DNA of 31,288 bases from Cyanophora paradoxa (taxonomy: Eukaryota > Glaucocystophyceae > Cyanophorales > Cyanophoraceae): contig QPMI01000362.1 of assembly GCA_004431415.1 (NCBI GenBank), positions 1 through 31,288 on the forward strand, given 5' to 3'. This document shows positions 30,051 to 31,288 of this stretch, in pieces. The notes below the pieces were generated by a model, which saw nothing but the letters and a program-made list of their open reading frames with translations, did not search any database and was not told the DNA's origin. The translations under genes were made by a program, and so were the position numbers. Each line of letters begins with the position of its first letter. The stretch's first letter is position 1.

Positions 30051-31288
30051 CTAGAGGAGGGCGGGGTGCGGGGCGAGGTCTGTCACCTCGACGGCCGCCC
30101 CGAGGTCCCACAGGCCCCACTTCTCCGCCACGTTGTGGATGAGGGGCCGCCCCTCCGCCGCCGCCCGCTTGTACTCCTCCAGCAGCGCCGGCGGCGTCAT
30201 CGGGCGCGTCACGTGCCTGCGCGCGCGGGCGAGGGCCTTCACGCAGCGCCCGCTGGGAGCGGCGGGCGGGGCGGGCGGGCGCACTCGGCGACGTGGTCCT
30301 GCGCGGGGCCGGCGCGGGGCGGGGGCGGGTGAGGGCGGGGCGGGGGGAGGGCGCTGGAGGCGCGGGCGGGCCTGGTGGAAGGCGACGATGGGGGCCTTCA
30401 GAAAAACGTAGAAGAGGCTCATTGACGAAAAACGTGGCGGGGAGGAAGGCGTCGCAGAAGGAGGAGGTCGCGTGCTCGGGGTAGCCCCGCGCGCCGCCCG
30501 CCAGCGCTCCCCGTGCGCCAGCAGGAAGTCCCCCGGGAAGTCCATCGTCAGCTGCCCGAAGCTTGCCCCCGCGCGTGGTGCGCATGCGCGCTCAGCGTCG
30601 GAGGCGTCCGCCGCGCGGCGGGGCGGGGCGCGGGGCGCACTCGGAGACGAGGTGGCCCTCCCAGTCGGTGGGCCCCCGGGCCTCCGCCGGGGGCCCGGCG
30701 TGGCGCGGGGCGGGGGGCCCCCGGGGGCGCCGCCGAGAGCTCCGCCCACTCGGCGTACGGCATCGCCCGCTCCTTCGTGAGGAAGATCGGGCTGCGGGGC
30801 GCGGCGTCGGCGGGGGCCGCGAGGGGCGCGCGGGCGGGGCGCGGGGGGCCGGGGCGCGACTTGGAGCGGGAGCGGCGGAGGAAGTCGGCGAGGACGGCGG
30901 CGCGGGGCGCCTCGGGCAGGTGCGTCCCGTTCGCGTCGAAGCTGCGGGCGCCTCAGGGAGGGGGCGGGGGGGTGCGGGGGCCGGGGCGGGCCGGCGGGCG
31001 AGGTAGAAGGCGTCGGGGCGGAGGCGGCGGGCGGCGAGGGCGGCAAAGAAGGCGTCGGGGAGCAGCACGTCCTGGTTCGTCACCAGCACGTACTCCCCCC
31101 GCGCCCGCCGCACCCCCGACGTTTCTTTCCCCACCCACTCGAAACAGCGGCTGCCGCCGCCTCGGCCGGCCGGAGGCGGCGGGGTGGATGCGCGGGGGCG
31201 GGCGCACGATCTTTGGCGTGGTTGGGGAAGCGCCTGTGGACGCCCCGGCACCCGCACGAAGCTGCCGGCGGCGGCGGCGGTGAGGCGG
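30051..31288 (-). CDS. Glycosyltransferase-like protein, 5' end missing
   Basis: Minus strand; the start lies beyond the right edge. Visible segments, N to C: a NVG/VRRARGEYVLVTNQDVLL block near 31050-31120, then PDAFFAALAARRLRPDAFYL, FDANG-like, FLTKERAMPYAEWAELS, LTMDFPGDFLLAHGERWRAA, RGYPEHATSSFCDAFLPATF, CVKALARARRHVTRPMTPPA and LLEEYKRAAAEGRPLIHNVA, ending EVTDLAPHPALL with TAG at 30051-30053. 'Aligned with the new sugar: N-x-D-(V/I)-L, later GDF-L-h-x-W-x-x-x-RGYPE' is the pattern of predicted nucleotide-diphospho-sugar transferases of GT2-like fold, where the Asp in TNQDVLL would sit near the metal/sugar-nucleotide site. Substrate unknown. A five-G run near 31114 shifts the frame between NVG and VRRARG. 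At least four introns. Confidence 0.7.

Noticed and set aside
1-31288. tRNA, rRNA or CRISPR features
   Set aside because: Looked for tRNA T-loop words, rRNA-like conserved stretches and regularly spaced repeats; none found. The tandem repeats at 17224 and 17532 have no spacers.

Overview
The window is nuclear DNA from a eukaryote, most likely a unicellular alga or protist with a very GC-rich, gene-dense, intron-rich genome. The evidence is spliceosomal introns in nearly every gene, conserved eukaryote-only proteins (PRP19 and CACTIN, plus F-box/LRR, LisH-WD40, RRM and EF-hand proteins), and extreme G/C at third codon positions. Haptophyte-like or pelagophyte-like genomes would fit, but nothing here fixes the lineage. 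Introns are mostly 45-120 nt, C-rich on the sense strand, with a CTGAC/CTCAC-type branch site close to a GCAG acceptor. Donors are GTGCGC, GTCCGC or, repeatedly, the non-canonical GCCCGC.

Layout: an intergenic stretch with a hAT-like miniature transposon (339-860) and a perfect 21-bp inverted repeat (1020-1069). Then thirteen genes: RRM/coiled-coil protein (+, 1690-5069); unknown membrane-anchored protein (-, 5196-6803); PRP19 (-, 7129-9785); a small unknown protein (+, 10016-10251); an unknown Trp-containing protein (-, 10455-12525); an EF-hand protein (+, 12748-14525); a LisH-WD40 protein (-, 14841-17174); a large unknown low-complexity protein (+, 17625-20990); a RING-finger protein (-, 21828 to about 22660); an F-box/LRR protein (+, 23424-25242); a Tyr-rich prion-like protein (-, 25431-27248); CACTIN (+, 27247-29921); and a glycosyltransferase-like protein running off the right end (-, 30051 to the edge).

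Gene orientation alternates almost perfectly (11 of 12 neighbouring pairs are on opposite strands), so the locus is a chain of divergent and convergent pairs. In one divergent pair the two start codons overlap within a single CATG. Three genes point to RNA processing (PRP19 and CACTIN are spliceosome-associated; the first gene has tandem RRMs) and two to ubiquitin ligation (RING, F-box), with PRP19 itself also a U-box ligase. No operon-like pathway is evident.

Many conserved domains are interrupted by single-nucleotide frame changes next to short G or C runs. They occur in almost every gene, including essential ones, so I read them mainly as consensus errors. Exon boundaries are my own reading by eye; gene spans are more reliable than individual splice sites.
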